DNA from: Pantoea sp. IMH
GTDB lineage: Bacteria > Pseudomonadota > Gammaproteobacteria > Enterobacterales > Enterobacteriaceae
Assembly: GCF_000599885.1 (NCBI RefSeq)
Contig: NZ_JFGT01000005.1
Coordinates: 496,001 to 560,000, forward strand
Length of the DNA: 64,000 nt
Reading direction: 5' to 3'
Under the pieces are notes generated by a model that was given only the letters and a program-made list of their open reading frames with translations, searched no databases and had not been told where the DNA came from. Positions 1 through 11,790 of this stretch are shown piece after piece (the first letter of the stretch is position 1; the number at the start of each line of letters is the position of its first letter). A program made the translations under genes and the position numbers.

Positions 1-1
1 G

Positions 2-967
2 GCGATGGCGGCGCTGCACTACGTGCCGAACCGGGTGGCGCAACAGCTAGCAGGCAAGCAGAGCAAGACGCTCGGTCTGGTCACCACCACGCTCTCCCTG
101 CATGCGCCCTCGCAGATTGCCGCATCGGTCAAATCCACCGCTGGCAGGCACAATTTCAATGTGCTGATCTCCATGCTGGAGCAGCCAGATGCGCAGGGAT
201 GCCGTCGTGCCATCAGCTATCTGCTTTCACAGCGGGTGGATGGACTGATCGTTAATATGCCGCTTGAAGATGCGGAAGTGCAGATGATGCGCGACGCCTG
301 TGGTGGCGTACCGCTGATTTTTGCCGACGTTAATCCCGCACTGGCAGCCAACAGCGTGCTGTTTGATCCTGCCGAAGGCGCCAGGCTTGGCGTGTCGCAT
401 CTGCTGAAGCTGGGGCATCAGCGCATCGCTCTGCTGGCCGGACCGCATGCGTCGGTATCGTCGCGGCTGCGCCTTGAAGGCTGGCTGGCTGGACTGGCGG
501 CGGCGGCGCTAAAGCCTGTCACGGTGATGTACGGCAACTGGAGCGCCCGATCCGGCTTTGACACTATGTCGGCGCTGCTGGCAAGCGGCACCCGTCCCGA
601 TGCGCTGCTGGTGGCCAACGATCAGATGGCGCTGGGCGCGATGCGCGCGCTGAGCGAAGCGGGGTTGCAGGTGCCCGCCCAGGTCTCGGTGATTGGCTAT
701 GACGATACGGAAGACAGCGCCTGCTATATTCCACCGCTGACCACCGTGAAGCAGGATTTCCGCCTGCTGGGTGAGGAGATCGTGGAGCGTCTGGTGCGGC
801 AAATTGCCAGTGGAGAGGCACAGAGCCAGCCGCGCATCCTGCCGGTCACCCTGGTAGAGCGAAAAACAACCGCACGCCCTGGAGGCACGGCACCAACGCC
901 CGGTCAGCTGGCGGATGCGCTGATGTTACTGGCCCGTCAGGTGGCCCAGCTGCCGCCTGAACAGTAA
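2..967 (+). CDS. lacI: Lac repressor LacI, 5' end missing
   Basis: This is the allolactose-responsive repressor of the adjacent lac genes. The reading frame is open to the left edge, so the start and most of the N-terminal helix-turn-helix lie outside the window. What is visible begins at the hinge (YVPNRVAQQLAGKQS, nearly identical to E. coli LacI) and runs through the periplasmic-binding-protein-like core to the tetramerisation tail. Core motifs shared with E. coli LacI include LHAPSQI, LGHQRIALLAGP, LLVANDQMALGAMRA, VIGYDDTEDSACYIPPLTTVKQDFRLLG and a C-terminal leucine-rich segment (QLADALMLLARQVAQL). The gene lies directly upstream of lacZ in the same direction, as in E. coli. The first in-frame ATG at position 5 is internal and is not the start. 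Confidence 0.95.
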   Translation, partial: AMAALHYVPNRVAQQLAGKQSKTLGLVTTTLSLHAPSQIAASVKSTAGRHNFNVLISMLEQPDAQGCRRAISYLLSQRVDGLIVNMPLEDAEVQMMRDACGGVPLIFADVNPALAANSVLFDPAEGARLGVSHLLKLGHQRIALLAGPHASVSSRLRLEGWLAGLAAAALKPVTVMYGNWSARSGFDTMSALLASGTRPDALLVANDQMALGAMRALSEAGLQVPAQVSVIGYDDTEDSACYIPPLTTVKQDFRLLGEEIVERLVRQIASGEAQSQPRILPVTLVERKTTARPGGTAPTPGQLADALMLLARQVAQLPPEQ

Positions 968-986
968 TATCTGAAAGCATCCGTTT

Positions 987-1002
987 CGTGAGGCATATCA
1001 CC
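987..1002 (+). promoter_or_regulatory. CRP-binding site of the lac promoter
   Basis: CGTGA-N6-TCACC matches the CRP consensus TGTGA-N6-TCACA at 8 of 10 core bases. Its centre (994.5) lies about 61 bp upstream of the predicted lac transcription start near 1055. That is the class I spacing of the E. coli lac promoter. Confidence 0.75.
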
Positions 1003-1019
1003 TAATGGCGGTTTGCCGC

Positions 1020-1048
1020 TTTACTCCTGGTGTTACCCTCAACATAGT
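1020..1048 (+). promoter_or_regulatory. lacZY promoter
   Basis: A -35 element TTTACT (1020-1025) is separated by 17 bp from a -10 element CATAGT (1043-1048, 4 of 6 matches). The -35 is one base from the E. coli lac -35 TTTACA. Transcription would start near 1055, at the left edge of the operator. Confidence 0.7.
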
Positions 1049-1054
1049 GTCGTA

Positions 1055-4193
<3,139 letters not shown>

Positions 4194-4216
4194 GGCGTTC
4201 GTCTGCACGAAAAATC

Positions 4217-4239
4217 CGGGCCGCTTACGCGGCGGCCCG
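4217..4239 (+). other. lacZ-lacY intercistronic hairpin
   Basis: An 8-bp perfect stem CGGGCCGC/GCGGCCCG with a 7-nt loop lies between the lacZ stop and the lacY start. It has no T-tract, so it is not a typical terminator. It may slow 3' decay or cause partial polarity in the lacZY message (inference). Confidence 0.6.
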
Positions 4240-4265
4240 ATGCTTACCCTGCCTGGAACTGAAAA

Positions 4266-5531
4266 ATGCACTACATCAAAAATACCAATTTCTGGATGTT
4301 CGGCCTGTTTTTCTTTTTTTACTTCTTCATCATGGGTGCCTATTTTCCTTTTTTCCCGATCTGGCTGCATGATATTAACCAGATCAGCAAGAGCGATACC
4401 GGGATTATCTTCGCCTGTATCTCTTTCTTCTCCCTGCTGTTTCAGCCGGTCTTTGGCCTGCTTTCCGATAAGCTGGGGCTGAAAAAACATCTGCTGTGGA
4501 TCATCACCGGGATGCTGGTGCTGTTCGCCCCGTTTTTTATCTATGTGTTTGGCCCGCTGCTGAAAACCAACGTGCTGCTCGGCTCTATCGTGGGCGGGAT
4601 TTATCTGGGCTTTATCTATAACGGCGGTGCGCCGGCGATTGAAGCCTACATTGAGAAAGTGAGCCGCCGCAGTGACTTTGAGTTCGGGCGGGCGAGGATG
4701 TTTGGCTGCGTGGGCTGGGCGCTATGCGCCTCTATCGCGGGCATTATGTTCACTATCAATAATGAATTTGTGTTCTGGCTCGGCTCCGGCTGCGCGGTGA
4801 TCCTGGCGATCTTACTTTTCATTGCCAAACCCCAGACGCAGAAAAGCGCCGAAGTGGCTGACAAGCTGGGGGCCAACCACAAAGCGTTCAGCCTGAAAAT
4901 GGCGTTACAGCTGCTGAAAGAGCCGAAACTCTGGTTCCTGTCGCTCTACGTGGTGGGCGTATCCTGTACTTATGATGTGTTTGACCAGCAGTTTGCCAAC
5001 TTCTTTACCGGCTTTTTCACCTCGCCGGAGCAGGGAACGCGGGTCTTTGGTTATGTCACCACCCTGGGGGAGCTGCTGAACGCCTGCATCATGTTTTTTG
5101 CGCCGCTGATCGTTAACCGCATCGGCGGAAAGAATGCGCTGCTGCTGGCCGGGATGATTATGTCCGTGCGCATCATCGGCTCATCTTTCGCTACCACGCC
5201 GGTGGAAGTGGTGTTCCTTAAAACGCTGCATATGTTTGAAATCCCGTTCCTGATCGTCGGCTGCTTTAAATACATCACCACCCAGTTCGAGGTGCGCTTT
5301 TCGGCCACCATCTATCTGGTCTGCTTCTGCTTCTTCAAGCAGCTTGCGGTGATTTTTATGTCGATCTTTGCGGGCAATATGTATGACAAAGTGGGCTTTC
5401 AGGGGACCTATCTGATCCTGGGCTGCGTGGCGCTGGGCTTTACGGTGCTCTCTGCGTTTACGCTGAGCGGGCTGGGGCCGGTGGGGCTGCTGCGGCAGTT
5501 TATCCAGCGCAAACAGCCACTGGCCGGATAA
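4266..5531 (+). CDS. lacY: Lactose permease LacY
   Basis: Inner-membrane galactoside:H+ symporter of the major facilitator superfamily with 12 membrane helices. Most of the 421 residues align without gaps to E. coli LacY (417). The residues needed for sugar binding and proton coupling are all present at the E. coli positions: E126, R144, E269, R302, H322 and E325. The N-terminus ([17 protein letters not shown]) is nearly invariant. It is co-transcribed with lacZ across a 72-bp gap. No lacA (thiogalactoside transacetylase) follows; the next gene, fucO, is convergent. Confidence 0.97.
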   Translation: MHYIKNTNFWMFGLFFFFYFFIMGAYFPFFPIWLHDINQISKSDTGIIFACISFFSLLFQPVFGLLSDKLGLKKHLLWIITGMLVLFAPFFIYVFGPLLKTNVLLGSIVGGIYLGFIYNGGAPAIEAYIEKVSRRSDFEFGRARMFGCVGWALCASIAGIMFTINNEFVFWLGSGCAVILAILLFIAKPQTQKSAEVADKLGANHKAFSLKMALQLLKEPKLWFLSLYVVGVSCTYDVFDQQFANFFTGFFTSPEQGTRVFGYVTTLGELLNACIMFFAPLIVNRIGGKNALLLAGMIMSVRIIGSSFATTPVEVVFLKTLHMFEIPFLIVGCFKYITTQFEVRFSATIYLVCFCFFKQLAVIFMSIFAGNMYDKVGFQGTYLILGCVALGFTVLSAFTLSGLGPVGLLRQFIQRKQPLAG

Positions 5532-5534
5532 CGT

Positions 5535-5565
5535 TCAGATGCAGGCGCAGCGCGCCTGCATCTGA
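5535..5565. terminator. Bidirectional hairpin between lacY and fucO
   Basis: A perfect 14-bp inverted repeat (TCAGATGCAGGCGC and its complement) with a 3-nt loop fills the 37-bp gap between convergent lacY and fucO. There is no clear T-tract, so termination is inferred from position and stem strength. Confidence 0.65.
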
Positions 5566-5568
5566 TCA

Positions 5569-6720
5569 TCAGTAAATCTGGCGGTATAGTGCCGTAATCT
5601 CCTCCAGTGACGCTTCACGTGGATTGCCGCCGGTGCAGACATCATCAAAGGCAGCCTGCGCCAGCGCCGGAATATCTTCCTCTTTCATCCCCACATCACG
5701 CAGCCTCAGCGGAATACCCACATCCGCGCCGAGTTTTCTGACCGCTTCCACCGCAGCGGCGCGTGCCTCATCCAGCGTCATCGGGCAGACCCTTGGCACG
5801 CCCATGGCGCGGGCGATATCGCGGTATTTCTCACCGGTAAACGGCGCGTTCCACGCCATCACGTGAGGCAGAATAATGGCGTTGGCCACGCCGTGTGGCA
5901 CGTTATAAAACGCGCCCAGCGGATGAGCCATACCGTGCACCAGCCCTAGTCCGACATTAGAGAAGCCCATGCCGGCGATATACTGGCCGAGCGCCATATC
6001 CTCAACGCCCTTCGCGTCGCCAGCGACCGAGGCACGCAGTGAACGGCTGATGATCTGAATCGCCTTCAGGTGCAGCGCGTCGGAAAGCTCCCAGGCGCCC
6101 CTGGTGGTGTAGCCTTCAATGGCATGGGTCAGCGCATCAATACCGGTGGCGGCTTTCAGCGCAGGCGGCATGCTTTTCATCATATCGGCATCAATCAGCG
6201 ACACTTTCGGAATGGCATGGGGATCAACGCAGACAAATTTGCGTCGTTTTTCTTCATCGGTGATCACATAGTTGATGGTGACTTCTGCCGCTGTGCCGGC
6301 AGTGGTAGGAATGGCGATAATCGGCACGCAGGGATTACGCGTCGCGGCCACGCCCTCAAGGCTGCGGACATCCTCAAATTCCGGATTGTTGATAATAATG
6401 CCGATCGCTTTGGCCGTATCCTGGGGAGAGCCGCCGCCGATGGCGATCAGGTAGTCAGCCTGGGCCGCCTTAAAAGCGCCCACGCCGCGCTGAACCAGGC
6501 TGATGGTGGGATTAGGCATCACCTCATCGAAGAGCTGCCACGCAAGCTGATGCTTATCCAGCAGCGCTGTTACTTTCTCAATCACGCCAGCCTGAACTAA
6601 CACCTTGTCAGTCACCAGCAGCGCCTTTTTAAAATTCCGCTGGGTGATCTCACTGACGAGTTGTGACACCGCGCCGCTGCCGAACCAGAAGGTCTCATTC
6701 AAAATCATTCTGTGAAGCAT
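5569..6720 (-). CDS. fucO: Lactaldehyde reductase FucO, iron-containing alcohol dehydrogenase
   Basis: Group III metal-dependent alcohol dehydrogenase that interconverts L-lactaldehyde and L-1,2-propanediol with NAD(H), in the fermentation of fucose and rhamnose. It has 383 residues, as expected for E. coli FucO (about 382), with long identical runs such as IPTTAGTAAEVTINYVITDE and GMGFSNVGLGLVHGMAHPLG. GGGSPQD marks the nucleotide-binding loop. The Fe ligands D195, H199, H262 and H276 are present. No other fucose or rhamnose genes are next to it, so its substrate in this organism is inferred from sequence alone. It faces the lac operon and shares its 3' hairpin. Confidence 0.9.
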   Translation of the reverse strand: MLHRMILNETFWFGSGAVSQLVSEITQRNFKKALLVTDKVLVQAGVIEKVTALLDKHQLAWQLFDEVMPNPTISLVQRGVGAFKAAQADYLIAIGGGSPQDTAKAIGIIINNPEFEDVRSLEGVAATRNPCVPIIAIPTTAGTAAEVTINYVITDEEKRRKFVCVDPHAIPKVSLIDADMMKSMPPALKAATGIDALTHAIEGYTTRGAWELSDALHLKAIQIISRSLRASVAGDAKGVEDMALGQYIAGMGFSNVGLGLVHGMAHPLGAFYNVPHGVANAIILPHVMAWNAPFTGEKYRDIARAMGVPRVCPMTLDEARAAAVEAVRKLGADVGIPLRLRDVGMKEEDIPALAQAAFDDVCTGGNPREASLEEITALYRQIY

Positions 6721-6860
6721 TCCATTCTCCTTAAGGTGGATGATAATCCGGATTCTTGAGGAAAATATGTACAGGAACGGGGCGGGGGGTTATTGACGGG
6801 GATCAGGAAGAGAGGCGATAGGACCGAAACGGAATCTGAAACAGGCAGCTAGCCAGCGGA

Positions 6861-6890
6861 GACCGGCAGAAAATTGCGTTTCTGCCGGTC
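6861..6890 (-). terminator. Hairpin downstream of ampH
   Basis: A perfect 12-bp inverted repeat (GACCGGCAGAAA / TTTCTGCCGGTC) with a 6-nt loop starts 5 bp beyond the ampH stop. There is no U-tract after it on the minus strand, so efficiency is uncertain. Confidence 0.65.
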
Positions 6891-6895
6891 CGGGA

Positions 6896-8089
6896 TCAGT
6901 TGGCCATAATAGTGGCGGCCAGCTGTGCGCTGTCTGAGGTGTTGCCGATAAGCTCGGTCAGCAGGTTATTGACGCCGTCGCTCATCGGCGTGAAGCGCGT
7001 GTGCGGCGAACGCGTCACCACCACAAAAACCCCCACGCTGTAACGCGGCACCATCGCCATATAGGTGATAAAGCCGCCGCCGCCGCCGGTTTTCTGAATG
7101 ATCCCCGGTCTGCCATCCTGCGGCGCGATATACACCCAGCCCAGCCCAAGGGCAGCGGCCTTGCCCGGTACATCCATGCCGCTCACTTTGGTCAGCTGGC
7201 TGCGCTGGTAGATCATCGTCTGCAGACGATCGGCCTGGGCTGAGCGGGCGTGCACGTCGGAGGAGAGAAACTGCTGCATCCAGCGGGCCATATCATCCGG
7301 CGTTGAGTAGACGCCGCCGCTGCCGATGGCGGCCAGCGTACTGATGCACGGACTGGCCCCTTTTTCCGCCACCATCAGCCGGCGGCACTGCTCCGGCGAA
7401 GGGGTGAAGGTGGTATCCTTCATGCCGAGCGGGCGGGTGATTTCGCGCTTCAGCAGTTCCGGATAGGCCACGCCAGCGGCGCGGGAAAGGGCATCGCCCA
7501 GCAGGTCATAGGCCAGGTTGGAGTAGCCCGCCTGGGTGCCCGGCGCCGCCTGGATCTGAGCGCTGTCCAGCCAGCGCCAGCGCTGACTGTAGGTTGGCCA
7601 GACAAACACCGGTCGATTCGGTTTGCCGCCCGGCTGTTCGCGCGGCAGGCTGCTGGTGTGGGTGGCAAGATTAATCAACGTGATCGTATGACCGGCGTAA
7701 GCGGGCACGTGGCGACCATCCGGCGCATATTTGCTGAGCGGATCGTCCAGGCGCAGCACGCCCTGCTCTGAAAGCTTCACCAGCAGCTGGCTGGTCATTA
7801 ACTTGGTCAGGGAAGCGATGCGGACCAGAGAATCTTTTTGCGGCCGCACGAGGCTGCCGGGGCGCACGCTGCCGCGGCTGGCGAAGACCCGCTGGTTAGC
7901 ATCGATGGCCACGATCGCCATGCCGGTCGCTTTACTGTTGTAAAAGATGTTGTCGGCATAGCGATCGACAATCTGAGACGCCAGCAGCGGGTCGGTAGCG
8001 GAGGGCGCGGCCAGGCTACAGAGCGGCAGGGCGGCGGCGGCCAGGGCCAGCAAACGGTGAAGTAGCGCTTTCAACGTGCGTATGTCCAT
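6896..8089 (-). CDS. ampH: D-alanyl-D-alanine carboxypeptidase/endopeptidase AmpH
   Basis: Class C beta-lactamase-like penicillin-binding protein that trims peptidoglycan cross-links in the periplasm. It has 397 residues with an N-terminal hydrophobic signal segment (residues 7-28). The serine hydrolase triad is S93-L-T-K96, Y189-S190-N191 and K333-T334-G335. Long matches to E. coli AmpH include RIASLTKLMTS, LGMKDTTFTPSPEQCRRLMV, AAIGSGGVYSTP and GIIQKTGGGGGFITYMAM. These matches separate it from AmpC; it should not be read as a resistance beta-lactamase. It is a single gene, divergent from the downstream diguanylate cyclase gene. Confidence 0.92.
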   Translation of the reverse strand: MDIRTLKALLHRLLALAAAALPLCSLAAPSATDPLLASQIVDRYADNIFYNSKATGMAIVAIDANQRVFASRGSVRPGSLVRPQKDSLVRIASLTKLMTSQLLVKLSEQGVLRLDDPLSKYAPDGRHVPAYAGHTITLINLATHTSSLPREQPGGKPNRPVFVWPTYSQRWRWLDSAQIQAAPGTQAGYSNLAYDLLGDALSRAAGVAYPELLKREITRPLGMKDTTFTPSPEQCRRLMVAEKGASPCISTLAAIGSGGVYSTPDDMARWMQQFLSSDVHARSAQADRLQTMIYQRSQLTKVSGMDVPGKAAALGLGWVYIAPQDGRPGIIQKTGGGGGFITYMAMVPRYSVGVFVVVTRSPHTRFTPMSDGVNNLLTELIGNTSDSAQLAATIMAN

Positions 8090-8359
8090 CGGATTCAGTC
8101 AGGGGTCCGTATAGTAATCTGATTCGCATCGGCAAAAAAAGGCGATCCGCGTTTTTTTTCACCTGGCATCAGGACTGAGGTTTGCTGGTGGATTGCCAGT
8201 TCGCGTCGCGTTTCTGGGCGCTTAAGTCTCCCTTATTGGACCTGATGTTCCGGCATACACCTGGCATGGGAAGATGATTTTTACCCATTAATGAACGCAT
8301 TCTTTCAACGAACCGTCCGCTATGCTTAATAAAAGTAATGATTTTCGCAGGAGAAATTG

Positions 8360-9913
8360 ATGAGCCTCGGTCACCGCGTGTCCACATTTTTACTGTTAGG
8401 CTCGTCTCTTGGACGTAACCTCGCGGTATCGGGCTGCCTGCTGATCCTGGCGGTGGTACTGATGAACCTCTGGTCGCTCAACACGTCATGGCAGCAAACC
8501 ATCCGCTCGGCGGAAGAACGTGCCGTGAATCTGGCGCTTTCGCAGGCCCGCCAGGCTGAAGATACCTTTCTGCAAACGGAGATTTCGTTAAGGGAGATCC
8601 AGCGCCATATCCAGCAGGAGCCTTCAGGCCGGGTGAATACCGAAGCGTTAAGCCAGATCATGCGGGAGCAGCGCAGCCATCTGCCTCAGCTGCATGGCCT
8701 GTTCTATTACAACGCCTCGGGAGACTGGCTTTCCTGGTCGCTGGCGCAGACTCCAAAAGGTGCCAATAACTCCGATCGCGAATATTTTGCCTACCACCGG
8801 CAGAACGGCCATAACAATATTCACATCGGCCCGGCAATCCAGAGCCGCAGCACCGGCGAGCTGGTGATTCCGGTTTCGCTGCGGCTGAATGATGCCGCAG
8901 GCGGCTTTGCGGGCGTGCTGCTGGCAACCGTCAGGGTGGACTATTTCCGTCAGTTCTACGCCTATTACGAGCTGGGGGAAAGGGATGTGCTGGTCCTGAT
9001 GCTGGATGACAGCACCGTGCTTTACGCGCGTCCCATGCCGGACAGCTTCGTCGGCAAAGATCTCTCTTCCAGCCGGCTTTTTCAGGAGATGCTGGTGAAG
9101 TCAGATCGGGGAAGCGGGCAGTGGAATGCGGCACTGGATGGCCACACCCGCATATTCGGCTTTGTCCGCTCAGCGCGTTATCCGCTGGTGGTCGCCGCTG
9201 GCTATGATAAGCCCTCGCTGCTGCAAAACTGGCTGAAAGAGAAATCCCAGGATATTGCGCTTAATCTGCTGTTACTGATCATTATTATGGTCATCGGGCT
9301 GATTGTGCTGCGCCAGGTGCGCATCAACGTCAAAAATCAGACGGAGCTGACGCATCTGCGCGATGAGCTGACCGTGATTAACCGGATGCTCCAGGCGATG
9401 GCGCTGATTGACGGGCTGACCGGACTGGCTAACCGGCGTCAGTTTGATATCTATCTGCGTGAGAGCATGAAGCAGGCGTCGGCAAACGGTAAACCCGTCT
9501 CGCTGGTGATGATGGATATCGATTTTTTTAAGCGCTATAACGATGCTTACGGACATGTTGCTGGCGATAAGTGTCTTGAGACCGTGAGCGGTGCGCTGCG
9601 GAATATGTCGCTGCGGGATAACGCTCTGGTTGCGCGCTATGGCGGTGAAGAGTTTGCGATTGTCCTGCCTGAAACCGCCGCTGAAGAGGCACTGGCGATC
9701 GCCAGACGCGCGGTAGAAAACGTCCGACGCTGCCGGATCCCGCACTGTGAGACGGAGATTGCCGAAAGCGTGGTAACGCTGAGCGCCGGCTGCGCCACCG
9801 TGACCGGAACGGGAAACTATATGGATATTCAGACGCTGAAGCATCAGGCGGACGCCGCACTCTATGAGGCGAAGCGCCAGGGACGGAATCAGGCGGTCGG
9901 CTCACCTGGGTGA
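8360..9913 (+). CDS. Membrane-bound sensor diguanylate cyclase
   Basis: Makes the second messenger cyclic di-GMP from two GTP. It has 517 residues: transmembrane helix about 20-40, a periplasmic sensor region about 41-295 (resembling a double-Cache fold), second helix about 300-318, a short coiled linker, then a GGDEF domain from about 340. The active-site signature is G428-G-E-E-F432 within ARYGGEEF, with DIDFFKRYND upstream. The allosteric inhibition site is degenerate: R419 is present but the partner Asp is A422, so product inhibition may be lost. The ATG at 8360 was chosen over the TTG at 8357 because AGGAGA lies at proper distance. The sensed ligand is unknown and there is no EAL domain. 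Confidence 0.88.
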   Translation: MSLGHRVSTFLLLGSSLGRNLAVSGCLLILAVVLMNLWSLNTSWQQTIRSAEERAVNLALSQARQAEDTFLQTEISLREIQRHIQQEPSGRVNTEALSQIMREQRSHLPQLHGLFYYNASGDWLSWSLAQTPKGANNSDREYFAYHRQNGHNNIHIGPAIQSRSTGELVIPVSLRLNDAAGGFAGVLLATVRVDYFRQFYAYYELGERDVLVLMLDDSTVLYARPMPDSFVGKDLSSSRLFQEMLVKSDRGSGQWNAALDGHTRIFGFVRSARYPLVVAAGYDKPSLLQNWLKEKSQDIALNLLLLIIIMVIGLIVLRQVRINVKNQTELTHLRDELTVINRMLQAMALIDGLTGLANRRQFDIYLRESMKQASANGKPVSLVMMDIDFFKRYNDAYGHVAGDKCLETVSGALRNMSLRDNALVARYGGEEFAIVLPETAAEEALAIARRAVENVRRCRIPHCETEIAESVVTLSAGCATVTGTGNYMDIQTLKHQADAALYEAKRQGRNQAVGSPG

Positions 9914-9976
9914 AACCGGCACGCCTGATAATACAACTGCCTGCTTCAAGTCCTTGTCAGACGCTTATCGGTTTTC

Positions 9977-10001
9977 GTGTGGTGACACGTTATCACCACA
10001 C
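9977..10001. terminator. Hairpin between convergent diguanylate cyclase and chemoreceptor genes
   Basis: A perfect 9-bp inverted repeat GTGTGGTGA/TCACCACAC with a 7-nt loop lies in the 102-bp gap between the two convergent genes. No strong T-tract is present on either side. Confidence 0.55.
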
Positions 10002-10015
10002 AAATTTACCGCAGT

Positions 10016-11575
10016 TTAAGAGGCGGCGTTCAGCTTAAAGATGCTGATCGCCTGAGAAAGCTGAACCGCCTGCTCCTGAAGGGAATGGGCGGCGGAGGCG
10101 GATTCCTGTACCAGCGAGGCGTTCTGCTGGGTGACCTGATCCATCTGGGTGATCGCCATATTAATCTCGTCGATCCCGCTACTCTGCTCGCTACTGGCGA
10201 TAGAGATCTCGCCCATAATCTCCGTGACGCTCTTCACGCTCGACAGCACTTCTTCCATGGTGGTACCGGCTCTCGCGACCTGCCTGCCGCCTTCATCCAC
10301 TTTTGCCACGGAATCTTCAATTAGCTGAGCAATCTCTTTGGCGGCGGAGGCGGAACGCTGCGCCAGGTTACGTACTTCGCTTGCGACAACTGCAAAACCA
10401 CGCCCCTGCTCACCGGCGCGGGCGGCTTCCACGGCGGCATTCAGCGCCAGGATATTGGTCTGGAAGGCGATACCGTCAATCACGCTGATAATATCGACGA
10501 TTTTACGGGACGAGCTGTTGATCATCTCCATGGTGGTCACAACGTTGTTCACCGCTGCGCCGCTCTGTACCGCCACGCTGGAGGCCTGCGCCGCCAGTTC
10601 GTTAGCCTGCCGCGCATTATCCGCATTCTGCTTCACGGTTGAGGTCATCTGCTCCATGGCGGATGCTGTCTCCTCCAGGGAGCTTGCCTGCTGTTCAGTT
10701 CGCGAAGAGAGATCCATATTACCCGCTGAGATCTCGCTGGAAGCGCTGGCAATCAGATCGGTGCCGCTGCGTACTTCCGTTACGATGCGCAGCAGGTTGT
10801 CGTTCATCTCCTTCAGCGCCGCCATCAGCTGGCCGGTTTCATCACGGGAAGTGACGCGGATAACGGTACGCAGATCGCCTGCGGCTACATTGCTGGCAAT
10901 AGCGACGGCTTCCCGTAGTGGCCTGACGATCGACCGCGTCAGGAAATAGCCGAGGACCATGGCCATCAGCACCGCGAGGGCTGAGAAGATAAGCGTGATA
11001 TGAATTGCCGTTTCGCCGTCGTTAAGAGCGCTGGCCCCTTCTGACTGAAGCTGCTGCGACTGCGAGTCGGCAAAGTTTGTGGCCAGCTCCAGAAAGGTAT
11101 TCTGGATCGGTGTGATTTTCTTAAGCGCATACTCGGCGGCACCGCTCTCATCACCAGTACGTACCAGGTTGAGCAGGACGGTTTTGGCCTGCTCAAACGC
11201 GGTGGCGGCGTCCTCTACCGCCTGGATTTTCTTCTTGCCTACGGCCGTCGTCTGGATTTTGGCAATCGCCGCAATTGCGTCTGAGGTTTTCTGGGTGGCA
11301 TCACTCAGCTGATCGAAACGTTTTACATTGTTTTGTGGGCGGGTGGTGTCAATGACCATTCCACGCAGATATTTAATCTGTTCATTGACGCCGTCGCGCA
11401 CGTCGAAGGCCAGCCGGACTTTAACGTAACGGTCATTAACAATGCTGTTGACGGTGTTGTTGATGCTGCCGATCTTCACTGTTGCCGTGATGCTGACGAT
11501 AATTAACAGCAGGATAACCAGACTGAAAGCTCCCCCGAGGCGAACCCCGACTTTCATATTTTGTACAAATGCCAT
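10016..11575 (-). CDS. Methyl-accepting chemotaxis protein
   Basis: Transmembrane chemoreceptor that signals through CheA/CheW. The start [10 protein letters not shown] was chosen because AAGGGAT precedes it; an upstream in-frame GTG-like start would add 25 Cys/His-rich residues with no support. It has 519 residues: helix 1 about 13-33, four-helix-bundle type periplasmic domain to about 190, helix 2 about 191-212, HAMP about 213-265, then the signalling hairpin with the invariant tip around 365-402 ([20 protein letters not shown]). The C-terminus ends FKLNAAS and lacks the NWETF-type CheR/CheB tether, so it probably depends on other receptors for efficient adaptation. A FliA-type promoter lies upstream. 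The ligand cannot be told from sequence. Confidence 0.93.
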   Translation of the reverse strand: MAFVQNMKVGVRLGGAFSLVILLLIIVSITATVKIGSINNTVNSIVNDRYVKVRLAFDVRDGVNEQIKYLRGMVIDTTRPQNNVKRFDQLSDATQKTSDAIAAIAKIQTTAVGKKKIQAVEDAATAFEQAKTVLLNLVRTGDESGAAEYALKKITPIQNTFLELATNFADSQSQQLQSEGASALNDGETAIHITLIFSALAVLMAMVLGYFLTRSIVRPLREAVAIASNVAAGDLRTVIRVTSRDETGQLMAALKEMNDNLLRIVTEVRSGTDLIASASSEISAGNMDLSSRTEQQASSLEETASAMEQMTSTVKQNADNARQANELAAQASSVAVQSGAAVNNVVTTMEMINSSSRKIVDIISVIDGIAFQTNILALNAAVEAARAGEQGRGFAVVASEVRNLAQRSASAAKEIAQLIEDSVAKVDEGGRQVARAGTTMEEVLSSVKSVTEIMGEISIASSEQSSGIDEINMAITQMDQVTQQNASLVQESASAAHSLQEQAVQLSQAISIFKLNAAS

Positions 11576-11691
11576 TTCTAAGATCCCTTTGGATAAACAA
11601 AAGTGGTGATTACACCGGTGACAGGATTGTGGGAAGGCGTGGTTACCCACTTAACCAGCTGAGTTTATTATCTGGCCCGCCCAACCTTTTA

Positions 11692-11718
11692 CCATCGGCA
11701 GCTGCGATGAAAACTTGA
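11692..11718 (-). promoter_or_regulatory. FliA (sigma-28) promoter of the chemoreceptor gene
   Basis: On the minus strand TCAAGTTT, 11 bp, then GCCGATGG matches the flagellar sigma-28 consensus TAAAGTTT-N11-GCCGATAA at 13 of 16 positions with exact spacing. It lies about 115 bp upstream of the chosen chemoreceptor start. Confidence 0.7.
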
Positions 11719-11790
11719 CGGGCTATGTGTGCTATGGCGTTAACGCAAAGGAAAAACGGCCTCCGGCGATGCGCACCAGAGACCAGACAG

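Noticed and set aside
6896..8089. Reading this gene as an AmpC resistance beta-lactamase
   Set aside because: The long matches are to AmpH, including its distinctive PEQCRRLMVAEKGASPC stretch, and the protein is the AmpH length.
8133..8160. A7 ... T8 stretches with GGCG/CGCG between ampH and the cyclase gene, resembling a terminator
   Set aside because: The stem has a G-G mismatch and only three GC pairs, and it lies between divergent genes where no transcript should end.
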